Below the pieces are notes generated by a model. It searched no databases. It worked only from the letters and a program-made list of their open reading frames with translations, and was not told where the DNA came from. Made by a program: the position numbers and the translations under genes. From Rossellomorea marisflavi (GTDB lineage: Bacteria; Bacillota; Bacilli; Bacillales; Bacillaceae_B), in the NCBI RefSeq assembly GCF_009806575.1, contig NZ_CP047095.1:3414001-3478000 (forward strand): a stretch of DNA of 64,000 nt, given 5' to 3'. Below, piece by piece: positions 52,299-60,739 of the stretch; within the stretch, counting starts at the first letter, position 1; each line of letters begins with the position of its first letter.

Positions 52299-54002
52299 TC
52301 ATGAATTTTTCACGGTTGAACCTTCAAGCTCGGCAATCTCTTCTTCCACGAACGCCACAAGCCCCTTGATCATATCAGCGGAAAAATCAAATGAGAGTCC
52401 TGCCGCTTCATACACGTCGGATAGGGAGGTCGTATTCCCGAGGCGGAGCGCTTCCTTGTATCCTTCGATTGCCCGATCCGGGTCCTCTTTGTAAATCCTG
52501 TAGAGCTGCAAAGCCCCAAGCTGGGCAATGACATATTCGATGTAATAGAAAGGGACCTCAAAGATATGAAGGACAAAGAGCCATTGCTTCTTCTTCACCT
52601 CTTCATACCCACTCCAATCCTCTTCCGACGACAGATAGCTGTCTACGATCCTTCCGTACGCCTCTGATCGCTCCTCCTTGGAATGACCAGGGTTCTCGTA
52701 CATCCAGTGCTGGAACTCATCGACCCTGATTCCTGACGGGAAGAATTGGATGATGTCCCTCAGCATATCAAGCTTGGCCTGACGCACCTGCTCATCGGAA
52801 TAAAAATGATCCCAGTGATCCATGGACAATAACTCCATCCCCATGCTCGCAAGCTCAGCCGATTCCATCGGAGTGGCCCGGTCAAAAGCGAGTGGAAGCG
52901 TCCGCTTGAAATCATTGTGGATGCAGTGCCCCATTTCATGGATCAAGGTCGTCACATCCCCATGGGTGCCCGAAGCATTCATGAAAATGAACGACAGGCC
53001 GGAAACAGGAAGCGACTCACAAAATCCTCCCGGGGACTTATTCTTCCTGGTCTCAAGATCCAACAGCCCTTTTGTATCCATCAGGTGGATAAGTTCAGAA
53101 AATCGAGGGGAAATCTCGCCCAATACGCGTCCGGTCTTCTCCACCAGTTCGTCACCCGTCTTGAATGGCCGCAGTGGCTCTTTATCCAGGGGAACGGCCC
53201 TGTGGTCATAAGGACGGATGGATTCCACACCCAACTCTTCTGCTTTCTTGGACAAGATCCTTCCGATTGCCGGAACAACATGCTCACGGATTGAATCCGC
53301 CAGTTCCTTACAATCTTCTGGTGTATAGTCGAAACGATTGTATTTCTTGAACATATAATCCCGGTAGTTCGCCAGCCCGCTATTGGCAGCCTTCTGCTCG
53401 CGGATCACCATGAGCTCATCCATGATTGCCTGCAGTTCCTCTTCTACCCCTCTTAGGGCACCGAATAGTTGATCGTAGACCTTTTTCCGTTTGGTTCGAT
53501 CCGGATCTTCGAGCAGTGGAAACAGCTGGGGAAGCGTCAGTTGCTCTCCTTCCCACTCTGCCGTCAGAGCACCCGTCAGTTCAAAGTATCGAGTGGCGAG
53601 CCGATCCTCCTTCACTTCAAGATCGATATTCTTCTCCCTGTAAAGCTCTGCAGCCGTTTGTTTACTTCTGATCAGGCGCCCATACACGTTGTTGTCCAAT
53701 GCATGTGGACTCGATAACAACTTTTGATCCAGTTGTGCCTCATACCTCTTAAGGAGGGGAAGCACATGCTCTTGATCGAACTGATACGTTTCCTGAACCT
53801 CTTTGTCCTGATTGTGCGTCTGGAAATCGATGTAATGGCCATCGATGGCTTCCCGGAGTTCATCCTGATAATCCGACACCTGTTTCAACCAATCTTCCAC
53901 CTCTTGCACCGTATGGAACGGAGCAGCCAGAAACTCTTCGAATCTCGTTTTCATCGTTTCTGTATCTCTCATATCATGGGTTTCTACATATGCGTTAGAC
54001 AT
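52299..54002 (-). CDS. M3-family oligoendopeptidase (PepF-like)
   Basis: A 567-residue zinc metallopeptidase. The HExxH active site is in TLIHEMGHCIHN, followed by the downstream zinc Glu region (MESAELASMG). The protein is shorter than typical PepF (about 600). It cleaves oligopeptides in the cytosol and would fit with the oligopeptide importer at the end of the window. GGGGGAGAGGAA precedes the ATG. Confidence 0.92.
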   Translation of the reverse strand: MSNAYVETHDMRDTETMKTRFEEFLAAPFHTVQEVEDWLKQVSDYQDELREAIDGHYIDFQTHNQDKEVQETYQFDQEHVLPLLKRYEAQLDQKLLSSPHALDNNVYGRLIRSKQTAAELYREKNIDLEVKEDRLATRYFELTGALTAEWEGEQLTLPQLFPLLEDPDRTKRKKVYDQLFGALRGVEEELQAIMDELMVIREQKAANSGLANYRDYMFKKYNRFDYTPEDCKELADSIREHVVPAIGRILSKKAEELGVESIRPYDHRAVPLDKEPLRPFKTGDELVEKTGRVLGEISPRFSELIHLMDTKGLLDLETRKNKSPGGFCESLPVSGLSFIFMNASGTHGDVTTLIHEMGHCIHNDFKRTLPLAFDRATPMESAELASMGMELLSMDHWDHFYSDEQVRQAKLDMLRDIIQFFPSGIRVDEFQHWMYENPGHSKEERSEAYGRIVDSYLSSEEDWSGYEEVKKKQWLFVLHIFEVPFYYIEYVIAQLGALQLYRIYKEDPDRAIEGYKEALRLGNTTSLSDVYEAAGLSFDFSADMIKGLVAFVEEEIAELEGSTVKNS

Positions 54003-54404
54003 TTCCTCTCCCCCTTTTGACTCCCTCTACTTTACCATTAAAATCCATATGAGTTCAAATTCTCTTCAAATCTACCAACCTAGGTTTATAAAATGTAAGA
54101 AATGGGAAAAAACAGATCGAAAGAACCAGGTATAGGCAGTAAAAGGGAAATCATCTTTACTATCACAATTATTCCAGTATAAGGGTTTATATGGAAATCG
54201 CTGTCCTTATTGATTTCCAGCGTTCTACCATAATAGCAGTTACCACTTAAGTTTTATGATAGGGACTTTTTTCCTGATTGACTTCAAGGTGGTTTTACCT
54301 ATTTCTCCCTTGTGGAATGGAGAACGGTTGAATAATGATGATTGATAGATTTTGGAGATTTCCCTTATACTGTTAGAGGTTCAAACTAGAAAGGAAGTCA
54401 TAGC
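54003..54404. other. AT-rich intergenic region with a promoter for the next lipoprotein
   Basis: No coding frame is supported. The only clear signals are the promoter at 54342-54371 and scattered direct repeats such as ATTGAT. The rest is AT-rich with no visible structure. Confidence 0.5.
54342..54371 (+). promoter_or_regulatory. Sigma-A promoter of the 415-residue lipoprotein gene
   Basis: -35 TTGATA (54342-54347), 18-base spacer, -10 TATACT (54366-54371), 34 bases before the ATG at 54405. Confidence 0.7.
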
Positions 54405-55652
54405 ATGCAGAAGAAATGGATATTGGCAGGAACGATCGCCGGTATGCTCGCACTGACCACAGCATGTGGAAACAGCGACACGGCAGCAAAGAAAACAGAT
54501 GATGATAAAAAATCCGAACAAAAAGCAGAAAAGAAGGAAGAAACAGAGAAAGAGACTTCAGGAGCAAAATTGGAGAAGAAGGATTCTTCTTCAAACCAAT
54601 CACAATCAGGCTTGATCAATCCTGATCTCGAAGCAAATCTTCCAGACGCCACCCTGGATGTCGTCTATGAAAATGAAGAGCCAGGCATAGAATTGAAATC
54701 GAATAAAATGTCCTTCATGGTCGACCGTTATCAAGTGGTTCACGTCACCAATGCTCCTGCTGGTGAATTCGATGGAGATGAAGCGTATATCGTATCCATG
54801 AATGGAAGCATCGACAATCAGACCGATGGAGATCTCTATTTCAACAACCCGGATATTCTCGGCACGGATCAGTTCGATACCCATATGATGAAACTGGACT
54901 ACTCAAGGGAAGTCAGGCTTCGCCCTGAGATGGACGGCACCGTGGATGACCCCGCTCACTACAAAAAAGGCGAAAAGCAAGAAGGCGTACTTGAATACAT
55001 ATTGACGAAAGAGGAATACGAGACACTTAAGGATGCCAATGTGAAGCTTCGTGTCGCCCAAAGCTCTGCCGATAAGGATTTCTCGAAGAAAGTCAGCGAT
55101 GAAAAAGTCTTTGACCTTCCCCTTTCGGGAGAAAATGCTGAAAAGCAATCGGCTGTTTCCAAGGAATTCTACCCTGACAGCATCCTGAAAGACAATGTAG
55201 CAGAAAAAGAGATGCTCGCCGAAAATGAATCCATAGGCAAAACCGAAACAGGTGAAAAGGTGGACGTCACACTCGATGGCGTGCAATTCACGAAGCTGAC
55301 GCCGACGGAAAGCTACCAGGATGCCTTCACAGGATTCGGTGACGAAAACATCGTGGCTGCCACTGTTAAAGTCACAGTGAAAAACAACACAGATGCTGAC
55401 ATTACCCTTGACCAGTTCAGCACGTTCCTATCTACCGACAAGGTGCAATACCTTGATGAAGGTTCCCTTGCTTTTGATACGGGAAGCATCAAACCTGGGG
55501 AAACCGGTGAGAAGTACCTCGTTTACCTCATGAAGGAAAAGAGCGACTACGGAGAAGCGAAGGATTTCACCTTCCGACTGACTCACCTCACCAATCAAGA
55601 TGGAAAAGACCTGTTGAAAAACGAACTGTCATTTGATGTACCGAAACAATGA
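54405..55652 (+). CDS. Lipoprotein with DUF5068/DUF4352-like domains (415 aa)
   Basis: Signal peptide and lipobox LTTAC (Cys21), then a Lys/Glu/Asp-rich tether (22-65). Two beta-rich regions follow: about 75-230 (LKSNKMSFMVDRYQVVHVTN) and 280-415 (VTLDGVQFTKL..VKVTVKNNTDADITLDQF), a DUF4352/DUF5068-like immunoglobulin-type pattern. AGAAAGGAAGTCATAGC precedes the ATG. The function is unknown; such lipoproteins are surface-exposed. Confidence 0.85.
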   Translation: MQKKWILAGTIAGMLALTTACGNSDTAAKKTDDDKKSEQKAEKKEETEKETSGAKLEKKDSSSNQSQSGLINPDLEANLPDATLDVVYENEEPGIELKSNKMSFMVDRYQVVHVTNAPAGEFDGDEAYIVSMNGSIDNQTDGDLYFNNPDILGTDQFDTHMMKLDYSREVRLRPEMDGTVDDPAHYKKGEKQEGVLEYILTKEEYETLKDANVKLRVAQSSADKDFSKKVSDEKVFDLPLSGENAEKQSAVSKEFYPDSILKDNVAEKEMLAENESIGKTETGEKVDVTLDGVQFTKLTPTESYQDAFTGFGDENIVAATVKVTVKNNTDADITLDQFSTFLSTDKVQYLDEGSLAFDTGSIKPGETGEKYLVYLMKEKSDYGEAKDFTFRLTHLTNQDGKDLLKNELSFDVPKQ

Positions 55653-55777
55653 AAAATGGCACAAAACGAAAAGGGTCCATTTACTGACGAACACGATCAG
55701 TATAGGTTCTTAATACCGCTCATGATTTCCGTGCATTCGCTGGAAACGATGAAATCGTAATGGTCATGAAACAAACG

Positions 55778-55827
55778 AAAAACCCGAATTCATTTGCCAG
55801 ATCCTAAGCAAATGAATTCGGGTTTTA
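55778..55827. terminator. Strong bidirectional terminator
   Basis: AAAACCCGAATTCATTTGC and its exact complement flank a 10-base loop, a 19-bp perfect stem. It closes the lipoprotein gene. Confidence 0.95.
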
Positions 55828-55940
55828 CTATGACAAAAACACTTTTGTCCCAGGCTCTTCTTTTCATATCCACTCCACACCCGCCATGGTATAATCACTT
55901 TTGTAAGCGTTATCTACCCTATACAATGAGGAGTGTTTAC

Positions 55941-56354
55941 ATGTCGATCAACATTTATCTCAACTTTAATGGAAACTGCCGCGAAGCCGTCCTTTTCTAT
56001 GCAGATGTCTTCCGCACAGAACCCCCGCACATCATGACCTTCAAGGAAGCCCCGCCAAGCCCTGATTTCCCCCTCCCGGAAGAAGCAAAGGAACTGATCC
56101 TCCATGCCAATATCGTCATCGACGGCGAAAAGATCATGTTTTCAGACACTTTCCCCGGCACACCCTTCATTGAAGGAAATAACATCACTTTAGCCATTGT
56201 CAAAGACGATAAAGAAGTGCTCACCGCACTCTTCGATCGCCTTAAAGAGCATGGCAAGGTTGATATGCCACTGCAGGAAACGTTCTGGAGCCCCCTCTAC
56301 GGCCAGGTCACAGACAAGTTCGGCATCCAGTGGCAGTTCAACTACGAAGAATGA
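55941..56354 (+). CDS. PhnB/YjdN-like VOC protein
   Basis: A 137-residue glyoxalase-fold (VOC) protein of the PhnB type. It has IYLNFNGNCREAVLFYADVF at the N-terminus and ETFWSPLYGQVTDKFGIQWQ at the C-terminus, as in proteins once annotated 3-demethylubiquinone methyltransferase-like. GAGGAGTGTTTAC precedes the ATG. The activity is unknown. Confidence 0.9.
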   Translation: MSINIYLNFNGNCREAVLFYADVFRTEPPHIMTFKEAPPSPDFPLPEEAKELILHANIVIDGEKIMFSDTFPGTPFIEGNNITLAIVKDDKEVLTALFDRLKEHGKVDMPLQETFWSPLYGQVTDKFGIQWQFNYEE

Positions 56355-56358
56355 TAGA

Positions 56359-56386
56359 AGCCTGCTGGCCGATCGGCCAGCAGGCT
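56359..56386. terminator. Perfect 28-bp palindromic terminator
   Basis: AGCCTGCTGGCCGA and its complement TCGGCCAGCAGGCT meet without a loop. T residues follow on the plus side (CTATTTG). Confidence 0.78.
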
Positions 56387-56392
56387 ATTTGA

Positions 56393-57775
56393 TTATCTTA
56401 TATTCTTTTCATGGACGGAATCTTTTGATGCTTTCACTTTAGAAGATGGCTTCGGCTTTGGACCCTGGTGATCAGGACGGGCCTGTTCATATACCGCAGC
56501 ACCTACAATTTCAGCCACATCCTGCAGCTTCGCTTTGCTGATTTTATCAATGGTGTCCTCTGGAGTATGATACCATGGCTCAAACGGACTGTGGATGAAG
56601 GCTCCCGCAGGGATTCCCGCTTCAGCAAACGGAACATGATCACTCCTTCCGCCTTCACCGATCGGCGTCGGGAATCCATTCAAACGTTCGCTCGCTGCCT
56701 GTGATAGCTCCGTTACGAGGTTCGGACTCCCGTCGAGTGTGCGAAGGACCAGATCACCCGCATCCCTGCTTCCCACCATGTCGAGATTGAAGTACCCGAT
56801 AATCCTGTCACGTTCTTTTTGCGGGAGGGAGTCTACATAGTGATAAGACCCAAGCAGACCCAATTCTTCAGCTCCGAATGTGATGAAGCGGATTTCTGTA
56901 TCTGTCGGTACATTTTTGAACACCTTGGCCAGTTCCAAGGTGACAGCTGTTCCCGAGGCATCATCGTTCGCGCCCGGAGCACCTTCTACTGAATCATGAT
57001 GGGCTCCGATGATGAGCACATCATCCGTGGCTTTTTTCTTATTGACCGGTGCCTTTTTAGCAATCACATTATGAGAGGTACGCTCAGATGTTTCAGCCCC
57101 CTCGATCGTCAGCCGGACGGTCTCTCCGATATGCCTGGTCAGTTCTTCTCCTTCAGCCTTGGAAAGGGTGATGGCCGGTATGTAGCGATCATCCGGTTCT
57201 CCCAAAGTCCCGCTCAGTTCTCCATCCGTATTGTTATAGATGATGACCCCTGCCGCTCCTGCTTCGGAAGCGTTGATGATCTTCTGTGCAAATGTGATTT
57301 CCCCTCTCTGGACAAGAACGATTTTCCCATTTACATCCAATCCATCAAAGTCTGCTTCTCTTCCAAGTCCTGCAGGTATGAGCTCGCCTGACACATCGCC
57401 ACTGACCGAGTAGGTGAATGCAGTCGGAGCCCACTCGCCTTCCACCCCTGAAAGTTCGATTGCAGTAGGTGCCGTGTACCCTATAAAGGTAAAGGGTTGA
57501 AGGGTCACATCATACCCGTACGATTCAAATTGTCGTTTTACAAACCTGATGGCATTTGCCTCGGATTCTGTCCCGGCCACCCTGGGGGTTTGTTGAAGAT
57601 GGTCGATCGTCTGATAGATTCGCTCCGAATCAATTTTCTTGATCAAGTTCCGCTCATGCGGATTTTGCAAGAGTTCCCTTCCTGATTCAGGTGCCCCTGC
57701 AATGGCTGGTTGAAGTCCGATAGCGCCAAATGACAGGGTCGTTGCAAGTGCAATGGATACGACAGATTTTTTCAA
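56393..57775 (-). CDS. M28-family aminopeptidase with PA domain (secreted)
   Basis: A 460-residue exported metallopeptidase. TTG start with AGAGGAGGAAACC upstream. Signal peptide (about 1-26), a protease-associated insert (about 125-235, with GKIVLVQRGEITFAQK), then the M28 catalytic domain with AHHDSVEGAPGANDDASG, the GAEELGLLGS catalytic Glu and DHVPFAEAGIPA. It resembles B. subtilis YwaD (aminopeptidase/PepSY-type). Extracellular peptide breakdown is the expected role. Confidence 0.92.
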   Translation of the reverse strand: MKKSVVSIALATTLSFGAIGLQPAIAGAPESGRELLQNPHERNLIKKIDSERIYQTIDHLQQTPRVAGTESEANAIRFVKRQFESYGYDVTLQPFTFIGYTAPTAIELSGVEGEWAPTAFTYSVSGDVSGELIPAGLGREADFDGLDVNGKIVLVQRGEITFAQKIINASEAGAAGVIIYNNTDGELSGTLGEPDDRYIPAITLSKAEGEELTRHIGETVRLTIEGAETSERTSHNVIAKKAPVNKKKATDDVLIIGAHHDSVEGAPGANDDASGTAVTLELAKVFKNVPTDTEIRFITFGAEELGLLGSYHYVDSLPQKERDRIIGYFNLDMVGSRDAGDLVLRTLDGSPNLVTELSQAASERLNGFPTPIGEGGRSDHVPFAEAGIPAGAFIHSPFEPWYHTPEDTIDKISKAKLQDVAEIVGAAVYEQARPDHQGPKPKPSSKVKASKDSVHEKNIR

Positions 57776-57864
57776 ACGGTTTCCTCCTCTGCTAATTTAA
57801 TAGAATAATACCAATATTTTGTCATTAATTGAAAGAGTAGGAATAACCGGTAGAAAACTACTAT

Positions 57865-58662
57865 TTATAGACCGGTCGCACGATCATATCCTACATCTTG
57901 CACCTGTAAGAGCCATCTCCGGGTGGAATCAAGCAGTGCTTGAAAAGCATGTGAAGAAGAATAGGTATGGGTACCATTCGGAATGATGATCTTTTCCACC
58001 TTACCTGACGGCCGGTTGGAAAAGCCTGAATGATAAAGGGAACAATAGTCAACGGGGATTTCTTCATCACCGTCACCATGGGCGAGAAAGACATTGCCCT
58101 TATAGTCCCCTGCTCGTCGTATCGGGTCCCATCCTTGAAGGGTCGTGAGGAAATCACGCCTCAGCTCATATCCCAAATAATCTGCCTTCCCATCCTGCAA
58201 AACGGCTGCTTCCACTTCGTCGCCGATAATGCGCCCGAGATCCTTTCGCGGAGATCCGACCGCCGACCAGAGGGCGAGGTGGCGAACCTCTTCTTCGATG
58301 GCTGCTTCAAGGGCTACTGCACCCCCGAGGCTGTGTCCGATCAAGGCAATGCTTTCAGGGTCCACCCCTTTCAACCGTTTCACAAATCCGATGACTGCCT
58401 TCGTTTGTGCAATGAAGCGATCCTTTGTATTCAAGCCGTACTCCCCCATGCTTTCTCCGCAGCCATCGTAATCAAAACGAACGACGATGCTTGCGCTGAG
58501 TTCATTCGCCGCCTTCACGAATAATCGATCCACCCCCTCCTTTGAACCGACGAAACCATGACAGATGATGACGGCAGGGTGGATGCCGAGGCGCGTGGCG
58601 GGATACTGTATGGCTGCTGGAAGGTGGCTACCCTCCCATGGAATGGATGTATACCAACTCAT
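57865..58662 (-). CDS. Alpha/beta hydrolase under SAM-riboswitch control
   Basis: A 265-residue alpha/beta hydrolase. The nucleophile elbow is ALIGHSLGGA, a likely catalytic Asp lies in FLAHGDGDEEIP and His in NGTHTYSS. The oxyanion region HGFVGSKEGVDR resembles feruloyl-esterase/lipase-like S9-type hydrolases, not MetX. The start chosen is the ATG at 58662 with GGAAGAAGGAGAGGG upstream; the open frame to 58719 is not needed. It is one base after a 37-codon ORF and downstream of an S-box leader, so it is likely methionine/SAM-regulated. No established methionine role for this family is known to me. Confidence 0.88.
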   Translation of the reverse strand: MSWYTSIPWEGSHLPAAIQYPATRLGIHPAVIICHGFVGSKEGVDRLFVKAANELSASIVVRFDYDGCGESMGEYGLNTKDRFIAQTKAVIGFVKRLKGVDPESIALIGHSLGGAVALEAAIEEEVRHLALWSAVGSPRKDLGRIIGDEVEAAVLQDGKADYLGYELRRDFLTTLQGWDPIRRAGDYKGNVFLAHGDGDEEIPVDYCSLYHSGFSNRPSGKVEKIIIPNGTHTYSSSHAFQALLDSTRRWLLQVQDVGYDRATGL

Positions 58663-58663
58663 C

Positions 58664-58777
58664 TTACCCTCTCCTTCTTCCTTGGTATGGTTTTTTCCTA
58701 CGCTTTGTCGTACCCTCAAGGTCTGATTCCCGTGTGCAAAGATCCTGTACCTGATTCCTTACCAAACTACTTAACAC
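58664..58777 (-). CDS. 37-residue ORF between SAM riboswitch and hydrolase
   Basis: GTG start with a perfect AAAGGAGGG seven bases upstream, and a TAA one base before the hydrolase ATG. The product (begins MLSSLVRNQVQDLC, ends PYQGRRRG) is strongly basic at its C-terminus. The end of the ORF carries the ribosome site of the hydrolase (GGAAGAAGGAGAGGGT), so the ORF may be a leader peptide that couples translation. The strong start site supports translation; the small size limits confidence. Confidence 0.6.
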   Translation of the reverse strand: MLSSLVRNQVQDLCTRESDLEGTTKRRKKPYQGRRRG

Positions 58778-58862
58778 GGACGCTCCCTCCTTTATCCTGA
58801 CATTTAAAAGTAGTCACTGCGGTATGACTGATTAATCCAATCGTTTTAATCGGGTTTATATA

Positions 58863-59005
58863 CAAAAAAAATCTCCCATAAGGAGATGCACGTCACTCTC
58901 TCTCCTTATCTGCCAGGCGGTGAAGCCTGCTGGAATGAGCACCTTCCACTTGGAGGTTGCTGCGGGATCGTTGGACCAGATTCCTTCCCCGACTCTTTAT
59001 AAGGT
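58863..59005 (-). promoter_or_regulatory. SAM-I (S-box) riboswitch with terminator upstream of the hydrolase
   Basis: On the minus strand: P1 CTTATAAAGAG, GGGGAAGGAATCTGGTCC, GATCCCGCAGCAACC, then AAGGTGCTCATTCC (58945-58932), P4 GCAGGC..GCCTGG and AGATAAG closing P1. The order and core bases fit SAM-I, with some variant positions (GGTCC for GGCCC). The 3' P1 strand ATAAGGAGA (58909-58901) can pair with TCTCCTTAT (58886-58878) of the terminator ATCTCC-TTAT-GGGAGAT, which ends in a T run: a classic antiterminator/terminator switch. Confidence 0.9.
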
Positions 59006-59015
59006 AGTATAGACT

Positions 59016-59044
59016 AAATTATCTTACAATTCACTCTTTGTCAA
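59016..59044 (-). promoter_or_regulatory. Sigma-A promoter of the S-box/hydrolase transcript
   Basis: Minus strand: -35 TTGACA (59044-59039), 17-base spacer, -10 TAATTT (59021-59016), directly before the S-box aptamer. Confidence 0.75.
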
Positions 59045-59089
59045 CCATAAATCCTACAGCAATACTATGAATTAAAACCAAATCCCCAC

Positions 59090-59118
59090 TTGACAGGTTG
59101 GGTTTAACACTGTAAGAT
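59090..59118 (+). promoter_or_regulatory. Sigma-A promoter of a candidate small RNA
   Basis: Plus strand: -35 TTGACA (59090-59095), 17-base spacer, -10 TAAGAT (59113-59118) preceded by TG. It points into a short interval that ends in a terminator, with no coding frame. Confidence 0.6.
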
Positions 59119-59124
59119 TGGCTC

Positions 59125-59190
59125 AACATCTTTACCCCCAATGATCCATATCGACCGAAGGCGCATCAACTGCCTTCGGTCCTTTTTTTT
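59125..59190 (+). ncRNA. Candidate small regulatory RNA (about 65 nt)
   Basis: From the predicted start near 59125 to the T run at 59190 the transcript would be about 65 nt. It has an unpaired C-rich segment (TTTACCCCCAATGATCC) followed by a 10-bp terminator stem (GACCGAAGGC/GCCTTCGGTC, 59153-59181) and eight T residues. The T run is on the plus strand, so the hairpin cannot be explained as the terminator of the minus-strand lipoprotein gene. C-rich single-stranded stretches in Bacillus sRNAs can base-pair with Shine-Dalgarno sequences. No experiment is available; the call is inference. Confidence 0.5.
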
Positions 59191-59197
59191 CGAGAAG

Positions 59198-59734
59198 TCA
59201 GTCTTCCATTTCATATCTCCCGTCTTCATAAATCCTGAACGACCCTACTTCCCCTGTCCCTCCTTCTTCTTTGAGGGTTTTTGATATCAGGTGGAGGATA
59301 TAATAGGTCCCTTTTTCATCGGTCTTAGGCTTTCCATCACCATCATCGATTTGGATATCTCCTTCAGATGCCACGTTCAGCTCATCTTTTAAAAACTCAA
59401 TGGCAGTCGCCGCATCCGTAATGCCTGCCGTGGTCCCGGGTTCCTCACCTGATCGTTGGGGTTCCGCACGCGCTGAGGATCCGTCGTCCTCTTCAGGCTC
59501 GTCCGTTTCCTGATCGTCGTCAGAAGGTTCCCCTGCTTCTTGATCTTCTTCCAGTATTACTTGATCGGATGCTTCATCAGGCTGTTCCGGGATGGCCTCT
59601 TCCGTTGCCGCTTCTGTAGCATCCGTTGCCTCCGTTTCCACCGGAGCCGTATTTCGTGGGGATTGTCCGCATGCACCCATCACCAACATGATGGGAATCA
59701 ACGCGGTTAACAGTTTCCAGCCAGGCACGTTCAT
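59198..59734 (-). CDS. Acidic lipoprotein (178 aa), unknown function
   Basis: The start is the ATG at 59734 with GGAAGGAGAAGGCG upstream. Lipobox MGAC (Cys22), then an acidic tether of Glu/Asp/Ala/Thr repeats (23-95), and a small C-terminal domain (TDAATAIEFLKDELNV onward, about 75 residues, ending RIYEDGRYEMED). The layout parallels the lipoprotein at 16468 but the sequences differ. The role is unknown. Confidence 0.8.
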   Translation of the reverse strand: MNVPGWKLLTALIPIMLVMGACGQSPRNTAPVETEATDATEAATEEAIPEQPDEASDQVILEEDQEAGEPSDDDQETDEPEEDDGSSARAEPQRSGEEPGTTAGITDAATAIEFLKDELNVASEGDIQIDDGDGKPKTDEKGTYYILHLISKTLKEEGGTGEVGSFRIYEDGRYEMED

Positions 59735-59928
59735 CGCCTTCTCCCCTTCCTCTTTTTTCCTCATACTCCCATTATTTCAGAAACAGGATGGCCGGACAAC
59801 TCTCAGCCACAGGGGAAGGTCATTCTCTCGCCGGCATCATCAAAACAGACAGTCTGAGTATAAACATTGGCTCAACGTGCACCCTATGCCTTACAATTAT
59901 TTTATAACCTATCCGAGGAGGAACTATC

Positions 59929-60690
59929 ATGAAATATACAGTCATTACTGGAGCAAGCTCCGGAATCGGCTATGAAGCTGCCTTGGCATTCGCAGCGCGT
60001 GGGAAGAATCTGATTCTTGCTGCCAGAAGGCAAGAGAACCTGGAGGAGTTGAAGGACCGGGTCCTGAAGTCCCATCCCGACCTTGATGTGAAACTCTACT
60101 CTACCGACCTGTCAGTCACGGCCAACGTTCATTCTTTCTATGAAGAAATCAAGTCGTTTGATCTGGAGACGTTTGTGAACAATGCCGGTTTCGGCAATTT
60201 CGATCCCGTCGGCGAGCAAAATCTGGACAAGATCGAACAGATGATGAGACTCAATATCGAAGCCCTCACGATCCTCTCCACCCTATACGTGCGCGATTTC
60301 TCACAAGTCGAAGGAACGCAGCTCATCAATATTTCCTCAGGCGGCGGCTACACGATCGTTGCCGATGCGGTCACCTACTGTGCGACCAAATTCTATGTGA
60401 GTGCCTTCACGGAAGGACTTGCGAGAGAGCTTTCCGAATCCGGTGCGAAGATGACAGCGAAGGTTCTTGCCCCTGCCGCTACGGAAACGGAATTCGCCCA
60501 ACGATCCATTGATTCCGATCAGTTTGACTATGAAAAAGCACTGCCCAAATACCATACTGCGAAGGAAATGGCACAATTCCTCCTTGACCTGTATGATGGG
60601 AATCATGTTGTTGGAATCGTGAATGGTGAAACCTATGAGTTCCTGCTTCGTGATCCGATCTACCCATACGCATCAAGAACAAGAAACTAA
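59929..60690 (+). CDS. Short-chain dehydrogenase/reductase
   Basis: A 253-residue classical SDR. NAD(P)-binding TGASSGIGYEAALAF (residues 6-20), NNAGFG structural motif, Ser in ISSGGGY and catalytic YCATKFYVSAF (YxxxK). GAGGAGGAACTATC precedes the ATG. The substrate is unknown; it could reduce an aldehyde, sterol-like or acyl substrate. Confidence 0.93.
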   Translation: MKYTVITGASSGIGYEAALAFAARGKNLILAARRQENLEELKDRVLKSHPDLDVKLYSTDLSVTANVHSFYEEIKSFDLETFVNNAGFGNFDPVGEQNLDKIEQMMRLNIEALTILSTLYVRDFSQVEGTQLINISSGGGYTIVADAVTYCATKFYVSAFTEGLARELSESGAKMTAKVLAPAATETEFAQRSIDSDQFDYEKALPKYHTAKEMAQFLLDLYDGNHVVGIVNGETYEFLLRDPIYPYASRTRN

Positions 60691-60700
60691 CATCCATGCA

Positions 60701-60736
60701 GAAAGGGTGTCCCGAAATGTCGGGACACCCTTTCTT
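60701..60736. terminator. Bidirectional terminator between SDR and ABC ATPase genes
   Basis: GAAAGGGTGTCCCG and CGGGACACCCTTTC form a 14-bp stem around AAATGT, with T residues after it. Confidence 0.95.
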
Positions 60737-60739
60737 TGA

